Below the pieces are notes generated by a model. The model was not told where the DNA came from. It saw only the letters and a list, made by a program, of their open reading frames with translations, and ran no database searches. Shown here piece after piece: positions 23,041 through 34,788 of a stretch of DNA of 64,000 nt. The DNA lies in the NCBI GenBank assembly GCA_025765615.1, contig JAIVFJ010000001.1:620001-684000 (forward strand). The letters are read 5' to 3'. A program made the translations under genes and the position numbers. Numbering within the stretch: position 1 is the first letter of the stretch; every line of letters begins with the position of its first letter. Origin of the DNA: Zopfochytrium polystomum (Eukaryota > Chytridiomycota > Chytridiomycetes > Chytridiales > Chytridiaceae).

Positions 23041-24035
23041 GGTGTCAAAGGTCAAGGATGGGTGGGTATGAGCAAGGGCAGCAGGGAGGAGGGGGACGTC
23101 TATTGGTTGAAAGCAGGGATTTGTGAAGGGAGCTGAATTGAAAGTGGAGTGGTGGGAGGTGAGGAGCCAAGACTATCGCGACCAACGAACATCGATCCTC
23201 GACCCTCCATCTCGCTTCGAAAAATAGCATGCTACGTGTGTCCTACATCTATTGGCCTTCAACGCTCGTAATAGTGCCTTACTCTCCTCCAACCCTCTCG
23301 GCGGCTTCGCGCGCCGTTCGACGCGGTCCCGCCAAGACCCGCAACCAAATGGCAAGCGCGGGGATCAGGAAGAACAGAAATCGACGCGACAGCGCCAGCG
23401 TCGCCAGCTACCGAGGCGTTCAAAGCAAGCGCCGTCTGTCCGCGCGACAAGAGCGCCTACTGCTATTACAAGCGGCCGACCGTCGCAACTGTGTTTCCCG
23501 GTCGGAAACGGTACACAGCGGTTCTCGCAACACCCGCGCTGCTGCCCGCGACTGTGCCGGTCCGCGGAACAGCAGCCCATCCACCTACAAGAAGCCAGTC
23601 CCACCACCCGTCGCTCCTCCAAGTCAGGCCATCGCTCACGAGGCGTCGCTTGTAAGGCCCACTCCTGCGGGTAAGCCGTCACGTGGGCGGATGCAGTTAG
23701 GCGGGTAATTCGTGTGTGAGGAGCTCTGTGGTGGGTTGGTGGGTTTTTCTTTTTTGGAGTTGGGGTGCAGATTGGGACCAATCGAATGAATGGGGTTGCA
23801 ATCTCGGCGCGGGAAGGAAAGAACAAAAGAGAAGGATCGGCTCAGCCCCTTCAAAGTGCCACCCGCACAAAGTAAGGCCCCCACCTGCACTTGCACTTGC
23901 TGGGCCAAACCCAGTTTGTCTGAAGCGGGCACCGCCTGTCGGAAGCGGCCTGCCGCGACGAAACAAAAAATCCTTTCGCCACCCCACAATTACTTGACTT
24001 GGACAGGGACGGCCAAAACGTTACCACCTTGCACG
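23041..24035. other. Upstream region of the WD40 gene, possible 5' exons
   Basis: Plus-strand frames 23229-23708 and 23252-23674 are Arg/Ser/Pro-rich. The second ends at a GTAAGC donor-like site near 23671. If spliced to the WD40 gene they would give it a basic N-terminal extension. I see no F-box motif in them, and I cannot confirm that they are coding. Confidence 0.25.
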
Positions 24036-25190
24036 ATGAGCGCGAACAGAGAGGAGCTGCCTGCGCTGCCTGCGCCGCCGCCGCCGCCCGCACCGGAAAG
24101 GCGGCAACCCCAAACGCACGACTTGAGGAGGAGCAATTGGTTGCACGGGCGATGCTCATCCATATCATTCCCTGGGCACGGCAAGTTCGTCGTCACTTGC
24201 CTGCAGTTTGACGACGACAAGATCGTCTCTGGGTGAGTTTTGGAGTGTGTGGAAGCACCCCCCACCACCATCCATCCATTGCTGTGTCCGCGTTGCGGTC
24301 GTGTTAAAGGACGAGCCGTGAACACAGATCTGACGACAAGACTATCCTCATTCACGACACGCGAACTGGGCAGCTGATCCGTCGATTGACGGGACACACG
24401 GGCGGCGTCTGGACCATGCAGTACCACGAGAATACGTTGGCGTCTGGATCCACCGATCGGACAGTCCGCATTTGGGTATCGACGATTTCGTTCCTTTCGC
24501 CAACCCTCTCGCTACGTTTTCGGTCTTTCATTGATTCTCTATTTGCTTTAACGATGTAGAACATGGAGACTGGTCAATGCACACACGTGCTTGAAGGTCA
24601 CACTTCCACCGTGCGCTGTCTGCTCATATTACCCCCGACGCCGGCTTCATCGGCGAGGTGGAACTCGGTTGGAAGCGACGCCACAGACTACCCGTTCCCG
24701 GTCATCGTCACCGGATCGCGCGACTCAACACTTCGCGTGTGGAAACTCCCTCTGGCCGGACGAGGCTCCGGCGGCTCCGCCCAAGGCGGAGGAACGGTCA
24801 TGAGCATCAATCCACAAGGGGTCGCACCTGGGGGCGGAGGACCTCACATTGCTGCCACGGCCGCCGCCGCCTCAAGCGAGTCGACGCCGACGAACGAGTC
24901 CCCCCATCTCCTCCACGTTCTGACGGGCCACACCCAAAGCATCCGCAGCATAGCCGGCCACGGCGGCGTGGTGGTTTCCGGCGGCTTCGACAGCACCGTG
25001 AGAGTTTGGAACTTGGTGACGGGGCAGATGGACCACTGCCTGACGGGCCACCGCGATAGGGTGTACAGCGTCGCATACTGCCACGAGACTCGGAGGGCCG
25101 CGAGCGGGAGCCTCGATACGAATGTTCGCGTGTGGGACACGATGTTGGGGACGGCGTTGTTTGTGCTGGAAGGTAAGGCGACCTTTCTGT

Positions 25191-25230
<40 letters not shown>

Positions 25231-26025
25231 GTGCTTCCCGGTGTTTCCTCATTTTTACGAACAAGGCTTCTTGCTAACTTTTCAACAGGCCACTCCAGTC
25301 TCGTTGGCCGGCTGGAGATATCACCAAAGTACGTGCTGTCGGGCGCAGCAGACTCGACGCTTCGCGTTTGGTCCTCCGCGACCGGCGAGTCCCTTGCGAC
25401 GCTGACTGGCCACTCAGCCCCCATCTTTTGCCTTGAGCACGACCCTGACCTCAACCTGATCGTGTCCGGCGCAGAGGGCGGCGTCCGACTGTGGGAACTC
25501 GAGTCGACGGAGGCCGGAGCGGCGGCGGCCGCCGCCTCAGCCGTCGCGTCCGCCTCCGCCGCAGCCGCCAGGGGTAATAGCTCACGGCAAGGCGGTAACG
25601 GCGGTTTCGCGCCCAACGACAGGGCCGTCGGGGGCGATGCCGGCGGCGGCCACAACGCCGGGCCTGCGGACGGTGCGCTGCAGGCACCGCCGCCGCCGAT
25701 CCCGCAGGATGACGCGGAAACAACTGTGCCGCCGACGACGACCCTGCCGCCGCCGCCGCGGCACGGGCGCTTCGTGCGCGACATTACGAGCGCGTTCTCG
25801 GTGTGGCGCGTGAAGATGGACCGGCGGCGGCTGGTGACGGCGCTGCAGAGGCGGGGTGCGCAGACGTGGTTTGAGGTGCGGGATTTTGGCGGTGTCGGTG
25901 GCGATGGTGAGGATGACGGCGACGAAGGCGAGTACAACCACGACTTTAGCGACGGCCATGGCGGCGCTGGGGGAGGCGGCGGCGTCGTGATGATGGCAAA
26001 AGGGGACGAAGTACCACTAGTTTGA
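24036..26025 (+). CDS. WD40-repeat protein, Cdc4/Met30/FBXW7-like
   Basis: Four exons: 24036-24232, 24328-24475, 24560-25172 and 25289-26025; 564 residues. It starts with a Pro-rich leader, then NWLHGR...CLQFDDDKIVSGSDDKT, which matches the junction between the F-box linker and first blade in Cdc4-type proteins. Seven or so WD40 repeats follow (LTGHTGGVWTMQY, STDRTVRIW, LEGHTSTVRCL, SRDSTLRVW, GGFDSTVRVWNLVTGQ, LTGHRDRVYSVAY, GAADSTLRVW, LTGHSAPIFCLEHD). Ala/Gly-rich inserts come near the end. Cdc4-type proteins present phosphorylated substrates to SCF ubiquitin ligase. The C-terminal FVRDITSAFSVWRVKMDRRR also fits that family. No F-box is seen in these exons, so it may lie in unplaced 5' exons or be absent. 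Intron 3 contains a run of 36 T (25194-25229). Confidence 0.85.
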
Positions 26026-26090
26026 GGACGAGGACGAAGACGGGAATGGAGAGGGGCGATGGGGATGGCGAGAGAGACGTGACCAACAAA

Positions 26091-27398
26091 TTGTGAAAAG
26101 AAACAAAAAAAAAACCTTGTCCACTGACACTCGATACCATCCCTTCTTGCCAAGCATTGTGAGATTGCGGCTGGAGGCCGCAATCTCGCCACCTGCCTTG
26201 CGGCAGGTTCGCCACCACCATATGTGGATCCGTCCTTGCCACTGATCTTGCAGCCTCTGGCTGCGATCTCGACATCAGCTCCGCTATTTTCGCTGCAACC
26301 ACAGCCTTTGGCCTTGATCTTCGGTCAAGATCTCGACATCTGCATCACCACGTTCGCTGCAGTAGCAGCCTTCCACTGCAATCTCTGCCGTGATCACGAC
26401 CAAAGGCCACAATCTCGACTTCAACCTCGCCATTTCCACTGTGATTACATCATCAACACCGCCATTTTTGTTACTATGGCGGCCTTTGGCTGTGATCCCT
26501 ACGTCAGTTCCGCTCTTCCCACCGCATTGTGGCCTCTGGTCGCGATCTCAACTTCGATATTGCAGCAGCTTTGCCGCCGCCATCAGTTTTGCTATTTTTG
26601 TCGCAACCTCAACCACCACCACTGACACTTCAGACTGCTCGCCACTGCCGCCAGATCACGATCGTCACCCTCACCATTGCAACTAGATTGTCTTGCCAAC
26701 CACTGTTTTCTATCGCAATCACCCTTTGCTCTCAACCTCTCACCCTTCGTCACTGCGCCAACCAGATTGCAATTATCGCCCCTCCCATCGATTATTGACT
26801 GCTTGCCACACCTTCTCTACAACTATTATAGCCTGGCAACTTTGCCCCTGTGGGGCCACCGCTCTCACAGCTCTCGACTTGCCGCTTCCTATCCCTTGCA
26901 ACCTCACACACTACAACTTACTCATTTACCTGGCTTCTGCCCCTCTGACTATAACCCTTGATGCTGCTCTAACCTTCCCTTTTGGGACCTCTGACTCAGG
27001 CTTTGCCTACTTTGACAACTATCACAACGCTTATTCTTTTACCTTTCCTTTTGAACTTCCATTTGGGCTCTTGCCCTTCTCTGACAACAACTCTTGTCCT
27101 TGATTTCCCCACTGGCTCTTGCCCCTCTGACTATTACTCTTTCTTGATCTCTTCAACTCTCTCTTTGAGAACTTTGCCCCTCAACCTATCCATTTACAAC
27201 TACAACCTCTCTTCAACCACCATTCCTTCCCATTCCATGTTCTTTGTTAATATGTTTTATATGCGGTGGAGATACCTGACGACCCTGTAAGTCCGAAGTG
27301 CATGGGGTGGGTTTGCTGAGGTGATACCTTGACTAAGTCAACTACGGTTCACTGCTGATGGCACTTTCTCTTCCCGCCTGGCCCTCTGGCGCTGGAAC

Positions 27399-27430
<32 letters not shown>

Positions 27431-27442
27431 TGAAAAGAAACA
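26091..27442 (+). mobile_element. CT-rich non-LTR element, copy 2, with target-site duplication and poly-A tail
   Basis: A perfect 15-bp direct repeat, TTGTGAAAAGAAACA, bounds it at 26091-26105 and 27428-27442. The element (about 26106-27427) ends in roughly 29 A. It inserted 66 bp past the stop of the WD40 gene, in the same orientation. It has no protein-coding potential that I trust. Its first part consists of degenerate copies of a GGCCTTTGGCTGTGATCTC-like unit (26165-26560). Its second half is collinear with copy 1 at 20680-21500. The poly-A tail and long duplication indicate LINE-mediated (target-primed) insertion. Confidence 0.8.
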
Positions 27443-27690
27443 GCAAATTATTTTTGCTTTTGTGCCATTTTCGATGAACTTTGGAGCGGCTCACACAAAC
27501 AAACTTAAAAGGTATCATCTTCAGCGTACTATGGTGTGAAGAGGCGAAGCCGAAAACCCCGCACCAATACCAACCTCACACCACCAGCATCCCATTTTCA
27601 GGCTAATTTAATAACCCAATAGCCGTTGTGCTGTCTCTTGTAGAAATCTTCGCACTTCATCCAATATCCAAGGGCTAACTTGAATGTATT

Positions 27691-28485
27691 TTGTCTCCGG
27701 ATAGTGCGAGGGTTACTGTCGAGATTGGTATCTGCGATGCTTCAACAAACAGCGGACGTGGATCGTCGATAGGACTGCCAAAATGGATGTTTCGATTCAA
27801 CGGAAGAAGATCACACGCCGCAGACAGAGAGCCGAAGATCGACCAAAACCCAACCACGGAAGGTCTCGTACGGTTCGGCCCAGCGGAGCGATTGTTGGTC
27901 GCCGCGGAACTGGACCCCAGGGCTCTCCTTTTTTTTTCCCGCTCGCGTGGACAGGCGCCGATGCTGCGTTGGGAACGGCTCGAACCATACGCACATAGCC
28001 TCCGCTTTTCTTCGATGGAGCGCTGCGAGCTCTGCAAGGGCCCCTCCGACATTATGCCCATTCAAATGATCCTGGGCTTTTACGGATACTCGACACCCGT
28101 CGAGTTGGACCCTGAGGCCCTTCATTTATTTCGCGGCGACGGGGGCCCCCGTTGTTTCCGTGTTGTGGGTACACGCGTATCGCGTCGAAAACAGTAACAG
28201 TTCCCGACTAAGGATCACTAATGCTATTTCTAACCCGCCCCCCCCTTTCTCGATAACTTCTGCAGCCCCTTCTGGGTCGCGATCGAGGAGACTAATGAGA
28301 ACCTCCTTCAGGCGAGGTTCACGAGCCATCCAACCGTGCTTGCTGCAGGTTCGTTGTGGTTCAGAAAACGAGACACAGACGTTGGGCTGTCCTTCGAGTC
28401 GCTGCGGTGCTGGACTCAGACCAAATGCGGGGAGGGTCGGTGGGATCTGTTTTCGCTGGGTTTCTTATTACGTCAGGGCAGTTAA
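27691..28485 (+). CDS. Hypothetical protein, two-exon candidate
   Basis: An open plus-strand frame from about 27691 (first ATG 27783 is in another frame; an in-frame Met lies at 27787) includes CELCKGPSDIMPIQMILGFY and ends near 28196. A second open stretch, from a strong CTGCAG acceptor at 28265 to the TAA at 28483-28485, has balanced composition (PFWVAIEETNENLLQARF, GSLWFRKRDTDVGLSFESLR). Joining them in frame needs a phase-2 donor, the best being near 28102, which is weak. I do not recognise a family. It could be a gene with an unplaced intron or a remnant. Confidence 0.35.
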
Positions 28486-30647
28486 CCCGTCGATATGGGG
28501 ATGAGAGGCGTCGAGTGTTCGGTTCGAGCGCTGAGGTTAGTCGCTTTATCGTTGCTCGGGGGTTTTATTTTTCGCTCGACTCCCTCGTCGGGGGGGTTGT
28601 CCTTCCCATGTTTGGTCGTTTTAACCTTTTCTTTTCACGGAGGAGCTCTCTGTTGGGGCACTCGTGGAAGGTACTCGCCGCGCGATCCCTCACAAATTTT
28701 GACGGTGGATGAGGTGCCCCACCCGCCGTGAGACGGTGCGGTCAAGGGACGGACGACATTGCGGTTGTAGTGATCACGCGGGCGAGGCCGCGAACGCTCC
28801 CGCACGCCAGATTCCTTGCTGAGTATTTCAGCACGACCAGCAGCCGGCGCGCGAAAGGCCGGCCGCCCTGCACCGCTGCGGCAAAAACGCCGTCACTGTC
28901 GATGGCTCTTTCTCTTCCCGCCGGCCCATTTGGGACCGGAAAAATAAAAATAAAAATGAAAATAAAAATAAAAAAATAAAGCTGTCACTAAGCCCCATCC
29001 TCTTCCCCCGTCCCTTTTGCAAACGGCTAGACGGCAACCGATGCCGTCCTCGGATCGCGGCGCCAAAAGGGTGCCGTGGGCAGCAGCCGTGTGCGAACGA
29101 CCACCACGAAATCGTGCTGTTTGTTTCGCAAAAAATGAACCCAAACAAATGGCGACCCCCAGTCTGGGGCGCACGCTCGTGAAGACCCGCGCGGCCCGAG
29201 CGCGACGCAGCTCCTCTTCTTCTTTTTTTTTTCGTACAAACAACCATTTATTCACAAAGGCGATTCGGATGGCGACCGTAACCACCAAATGAACCCAAAA
29301 AAAAAAAAAAAAAACAGTTGAAAAAAATATAATTCCAATGGTTTTGCCCAAGCCGAATCGCCCGCTAGTGGCTAACAGCAGCAAACGCCATAGAATATTG
29401 GATCCCAAAAAAATAACAGAAGCACAGGGCTTTTCGTTTTCTTCTTGGTCGATCTACGATGTCTTGGCCCGCACACGAATCTATTGACACCATACGCCGT
29501 CCTTGCGAATGGCGGTCGCACTACGGCTAAAGGGGAAAGTCTGCACTTCCCCCCGTCAAACGCCCGTGCGGTGGTGCTTCGGGGCCAACTGTGGAGATGA
29601 GAAGAGGGGAGGGCGGTTGCCCGCCCCCGCCCCACTCCTCATCCCGAACATCGTGCTGAAGGGTAGGGATATCAGTGGATGATGAGGGAGAGGGAAAAGG
29701 GCCGATCGTCGGGAGGCAGTTGCGGATCGCATCGCCGAGAGGTGGATGGGGAAGGATGCTGCCCGTTGCAGCGACTGGTGGTCTTCGGTTGCAGTTGGTA
29801 CGCCGGGCAGATCCAGTCCAGAGAGGGAGGGGTGTGGATGAGTTGGAAAGCGTTTAAGTTTCTGGTGTAAGAAGTGGCCCAGGTGCATCTTTTATATGAC
29901 AGACCCGCCCAAAGAAAAAAAAAAAGAAAGAAAGAGGAAGAACAAGATGGAAGAGACGAAAAATTCCCCGGAATGGCCTGTCGGGTGGCCGCCTTGTCAG
30001 ATTCGTTGGTGTGTCAAGTCAGCAACGACGGAAAGGGAATGATGGATGGAGAGAAAATACTAGCTTTGTGAAGAGAGGGAACTAAACAGGGGCACGACGA
30101 CAGCGCCGGTGGGCACGAAGGAGGCAAGAAGGAAGGGGGCACATACGAGACGACAGCTCAACGAAGCACAAGAGTGAAAGAGGGAAATCGAAGGACGGAT
30201 AAAGCAAGCAACAAAAAACAGCAGTGACACAACAATCAAAGCAGTTCTCGCAACTCAAAATACATGGGGGGTGAGGAACCGTCTCAAACTTCCCGACGGC
30301 TGCTGCAGTGAATGACCGGTAACAAAGAGGAAAAGAAGACGAGGGGCAAAAGAATTGAGTCTGGTTTCGATGGAGGAAAGGTCCAGGCCAAAAAAATGTG
30401 TCATGAATTGGGAGAGGAGGTGAAAAGCACACGAGACCGCAGGCAGGAAAACAACCCAGCAAAAACAAGACTTGTATACAGGCTCAGAAGCATCTCCTGC
30501 GAAGGAAGGATAACACTAGACACATAATATTACTCGGAGAGGAAAGATGGAGTGGCTGAGAGAAAGAAGATGACGAGTGACATGGTCAACCACGTCCAAC
30601 GACCGGCATAAATGGAGACGAAGGGCCGCATCCGAGGAATCAATTGC
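28486..30647. other. Long intergenic region; possible LINE-type 3' end
   Basis: No splice-supported gene. Around 28906-28980, TTTCTCTTCCCGCC...ACCGG is followed by an A/T-only tail of AAATAAAAATAAAA type. This resembles the terminus of the CT-rich element (TTTCTCTTCCCGCCTGG...GGAACA-An), so it may be a divergent relative. Poly-A tracts occur at 29296-29312 and 29916-29930. Frames here are antisense or low-complexity. Confidence 0.35.
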
Positions 30648-32390
30648 TTACTGAGCAAAGACTTGCTGAGCCCGCCATCCAGTTCCGCCAACGTCAAAAT
30701 GTTCAAGCGATTCCTCCTTTTGATTAATGAACGAGTCGTTGATGCGGTCGTTAGGGTCGGCTGCGAACGGGTCCGCAGAGCGAATGACAGCACTTGGACC
30801 CTTCAAAGCAGCTTGAGATTTTCCCCATGATAGGCGGACTCGCGAGCCGTTTATGAGCGCGTTGTTCATATGCTGAATTGCCATCTCGGCGCTGGCACGA
30901 GTGGAGTACTGGACAAAGCCGCAACCTTTGCCCGGAGGAATTTTGCTATAGATAATTTCGCCAAACGGACCGAAGTGACTGTATAATTGCATAAGATTGA
31001 TTCAAAATTGATAAGTTTGAAAACACGAACCTTCGCAATTCGCTCTCGCTGACACTAGAGCTAAGCCCTCCGATAAAGACCGTGGTATTGTTTGGGTCGC
31101 CAGAAGCGGCGGCAATCTGGCTCTGCGTCTGAGCCCCATTCACCAGTGACACTCCGAGGGGCTGCTGCATCGCTGCCGCGGCGGCTTGGGACTGAGCCTG
31201 AGCTTGTGCAAGAGCCTGCGCCTGCGCCTGCATCTGCATTTGCATTCCATAATAGCCGCCCATCTGCGCCTGCATTCCCGTCATCATGGGCATGCTGGTC
31301 ATTCCCATACCGTATCCTGCCGGCATCGTGCCCATTTGCGCCATGCCAGGAATCGCAGCGGACGCGTTGGCGCCCATTTTGTTCTTTGGAGTCGCGACGG
31401 AAATACGCATCGGCCGCGATCCACAAAATTGGCCCTGCATCTCGGTCATTGCGCGCTGCTGGTCAATTTCGCTGCCAAAGCGCACGAATCCGTAACCTGC
31501 AGTCGATTGGGTCAAAGGTTTAGCAATAATAATAAGATCGCACTGCTTTAGCCCGTACCGCGAGACATTCCAGTCATTGGGTCTGTCACAACTTTGCCGG
31601 ATTTTGTGGATTCATACCGACTTTGGAATGTGTTCTGTGTTGCCAAGGTGAGTATGACAAGATTGGCATTCAAATGTAACATGCGGCACCGACCAGCAGA
31701 ATGATGTCATTCACTTCTTGGGGAAGGTCTCCTACAAAGATCGAGAACTCCGGCCCAGTGTCTCTGTGAGGAAGGGTTACGTGAGTTTACTTGAAGCGTT
31801 TCAGTCATGTGTGCGCGCACCTGCGGTTGTCGACGAGGCCGCCTCCCGACGCCCAGTTCAGCTTGAAAATGCGATTGGTTCCTGGAATCTGCTGGCCCTG
31901 GACTTGCGTCAACTGACGCGCAGCAGACGCGTAGGTGCCAAAGTCGACAAAGCAGTAACCGGCGCAGGCGCTGTTGCAATTGGAAGATGGTTTGTAACGA
32001 GGATGAGTGTGCTGTCCCTCACGACCCGCCACCAAGCCCCCACACTCAATCAAGCGCGACCCACAACTCACCCAGTCGCTTTGTCGCGAATCATCTTGAC
32101 GGTAACGTTTTCGCCAAGAGAGTACCTTCGAGGAAACGGTGAGCAAAGCGAGCGCGTGGTCGTCGCGACGCTGTTCGTCGGGGGGGATCGGGAAGGGGGC
32201 GAGCAACAGCGGGGCAAGACACGGGGAGGGGCGCTCACCACAGCTGCTTGATGAAGTTCTCGTCCATCCACGGCTCCAGATCGCCCATCCAGAGGGTGGA
32301 TTTGCTCGTTTCCGATTGTTGCTGTTGCTGCTGCAGCAGGTTGAGCTGCTGCTGCTGCTGCTGCTGCTGCTGAATCATCGACATCATCAT
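30648..32390 (-). CDS. Three-RRM RNA-binding protein (NAM8/TIA-1 type)
   Basis: Seven exons: 32390-32239, 32125-32072, 31970-31821, 31763-31694, 31634-31559, 31496-31031 and 30978-30648, giving 432 residues. After a poly-Gln leader (8 Gln), RRM1 starts TLWMGDLEPWMDENFIKQLW. It has YCFVDFGTYASA as RNP1 and ends in FKLNWASGG, the signature of the Nam8/Ngr1/TIA-1 group. RRM2 starts SIFVGDLPQEVND with YGFVRFGSE as RNP1. RRM3 starts TVFIGGLSSSVSESELR with CGFVQYSTR and ends RVRLSWGKSQ. A Met/Gln/Ala-rich linker (MQAQAQALAQAQAQ) separates RRM2 and RRM3. Such proteins bind U-rich RNA in U1 snRNP-assisted splicing or in mRNA stability control; which role applies here cannot be read from sequence. RRM1 and RRM2 are each split by several introns. 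Confidence 0.88.
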
Positions 32391-33335
32391 GGTTGCGGCG
32401 GGCGGTCAATCGGTAGCGGTGCGTGTGTTTGGTGTGGAGCGGAGCGTGTGCTTGACGACGGGTCGAGAGTGTGTGTGGGAGTGTGGGAGTGTGTGTGTGT
32501 GTGTGGGTCCTGCGCCTGACCAACGACAACAACGAACAAACTGCTGGATCGACTGGTCTGTGGCCTCAACGAGAAAGAATTGAAAAAAAAAGAAGTTGTG
32601 TTTGATTGATTCGCCCGTCTTTTCTATTTATTTTTTTTTTTTTTTGGTGGTTCTTTTTGGTAATCCTTCGTTCGGTTTGTCTGTCTGTCTGTCTGTCCGT
32701 CCCTCTGTCTCTCATTGTCTCTCGCCCGATTGGTTGATTTTTCTGTTGTCCTTTTGGAGCAAAGCACCAGCCCTCATGCCCCCTCGTCATGCACCAAAAC
32801 GAAGCAGCTTGTCTTCCCTCCGCCCCATTCTGTCTGTCTACTGGCCTGTCTCCTCCTACACCCTTCTCCCTCGGCCTGTCTGTCTGCTCTTTCTGGCGTG
32901 TCTGTCTGCCGATTTCTATCAATTGCTTGTGCGAAATTTCCCATTTTGGAGCTCCATCCAAATGCGGTTGCGGTTGGAGGGGACCCACAGAAAAACATGG
33001 GGAAATTCGTCACGTGTGCAGGCAGGTTCGTAATCTCACACACACTTCGCTCGACGGAAAAGAAAGTTCCGACTCATTGGCGAATGTTTGGAAAGGGTGG
33101 TGTTTGGAAAGCAACAAATGGCATGATGCTTCCGAGAACGAGCGCAAAAGGAACGAGGGGACCCAGGGACAATGACCACGGGTCGGAGCAGCATTCAGCA
33201 AAGGACCACCCAGTGAAGGACAACATGGAACAAAAGAATGGGAGGTGAAAAAAAAAAAAAAACATAACGACGAGGCAAACACGTCCTCATTTGAGCGGCA
33301 TGCAAGGAACTTGGAAAATAGGCCGCTGACTTTAC
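32391..33335. other. Intergenic with microsatellites
   Basis: Upstream of the RRM gene: (GT)n at 32485-32505, poly-T at 32625-32645, (CTGT)n at 32675-32700 and more CTGTCTGT runs to 32910. No coding chain. The PAQR gene ends at 33336. Confidence 0.5.
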
Positions 33336-33524
33336 TCAAACTGCTCCCGTCATGTTGCCGCCAAAGCGCCGGAATGTCTCCACCATCGACGGCATGCTCA
33401 TTTCGCACTGGTGGTTGTGCTCGTGCCACCACCTGTAAACAAATATCACTCCGTTGTAGTGTGTGATCGCTGCCGACACGACGAGGACGTGGAAAATTTG
33501 GTGCGATTGAAACTTTGTGTGTTT

Positions 33525-33569
<45 letters not shown>

Positions 33570-34788
33570 TTTTAAGCATAACAAAGCAGACACAAAGGAA
33601 CAGGGCACTACCTACCCAAATGTCAAACTTTCCAGGAAACCAGCGCTCCGGAATCCTGCCCGCAAAGATGCCCGCGCCGATCAGATACATCAAGGCCATG
33701 ACGACCAGGTTCTCTGACGCCATCGAGTACTTTGCGAAAGCAACCTGAGTGCAGCAACCCTTAGCGAGGACGGGGAGTTAGCAACGACAACAAACTCACC
33801 CCGTATTTCATGATAGAGTGAACCAGTGGGAGGGCGCCCGTCAGCCCGAGGGCAACAAACACTGAAACTCGCACGTGCCGGTACTTTGGTGTGGAGAATC
33901 GCTTGGCCACTGTGAAGACTCCCTAATCATAGGCGGCGTTTGGTGGGATCAGGCGCTCTCAGTTATTTCATCGTGCCTCCGCTTACCGCCGCAAATCCAA
34001 ACAAAAGAATCAACCCCGTGTAAACAGCTTGCAGCTTCTGGTCGCAGTAGAAGCCGTAGTAAATCGACGGAATGTTGGATCCCCTGCACAAGTGGAATTA
34101 ACACACACAACAAATCCCCAGTCTCACTTTCCCAACACGCCATCCCCCCCAGCGCCGCCGAAACTAATCAAACGTACACAATCAAAATCACGATCCCGAC
34201 ATAATCCGCAATATTCCAGTTCTTTGCGACGGGCATCGAGTGACAACAACAAGTGTGGAAGACGGCCGACAGTCCCAGGCAGATGATAGCCGAGGCGAGG
34301 AAAACGGCGAGCACGATGCGGTCGGCGAGCTGCGTCGTGGCGATGATGGGAACGAGGTTGGTATATGTGGTGTAGGTGAGGAGGCCGACGAAGACGGCGC
34401 CGATGAGGTGGGTGTAGATGTTGCCGGTTTCGTTGTGGATATAGAAGAGGGACCGCACGCAGCCGCGGTAGGTGTACTGGATGCGGCGGTAGCCCGAGAG
34501 GATGTACTTGTTGTCTGGTGTTTTCGGAATGTGGGAAGGGGTTTGGGAGGACAATGTAGGTACCGTTTATATCGCGATCGTGAGATCGGGGCGGGGAAAG
34601 ATCATCACCTTGTTGCCTGATCAGACCAGTTGGAGTCCCGCAGAAGCAGCCATCAGTTGAAAACAGAGACAGGGAAGGGCGGGAAAACGGTGCTGGCAAA
34701 CGAACCAGGAGGGCATCAGGTGGAAGCCGACAGTGGAGTCCATCAGCTTGCGCGGCAGCTGAAAGACCTCTTCTCTGCTCTGGGGCAT
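33336..34788 (-). CDS. PAQR / adiponectin-receptor family protein (Izh-like, hemolysin III fold)
   Basis: Six exons: 34788-34689, 34514-34178, 34083-33987, 33922-33800, 33744-33616 and 33512-33336; 320 residues. The family marker is NKYILSGYRRIQ...SLFYIHNETGNIYTHLIG. Seven membrane segments follow. The metal-site motifs are SAVFHTCCCHS in the first part and SHQIFHVLVV in the last, giving the Ser-His and His-x3-His ligands of the zinc-dependent ceramidase-like site. Fungal Izh proteins affect zinc homeostasis and sterol or sphingolipid signalling. The start is the only in-frame Met in the exon preceding a C/GTTTTC donor; that first junction is the least certain because the donor is weak. Intron 5 carries a (GT)n tract (about 33527-33560). 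Confidence 0.87.

Noticed and set aside
24807..26192. 461-codon minus-strand frame across the WD40 gene
   Set aside because: Low-complexity antisense of a GC-rich gene with seven recognisable WD40 repeats on the plus strand; it also runs through the poly-T intron.
33520..33562. GT/CA repeat as a CRISPR-like or regulatory array
   Set aside because: Simple dinucleotide microsatellite inside a PAQR intron; no spacers, and the genome is eukaryotic.
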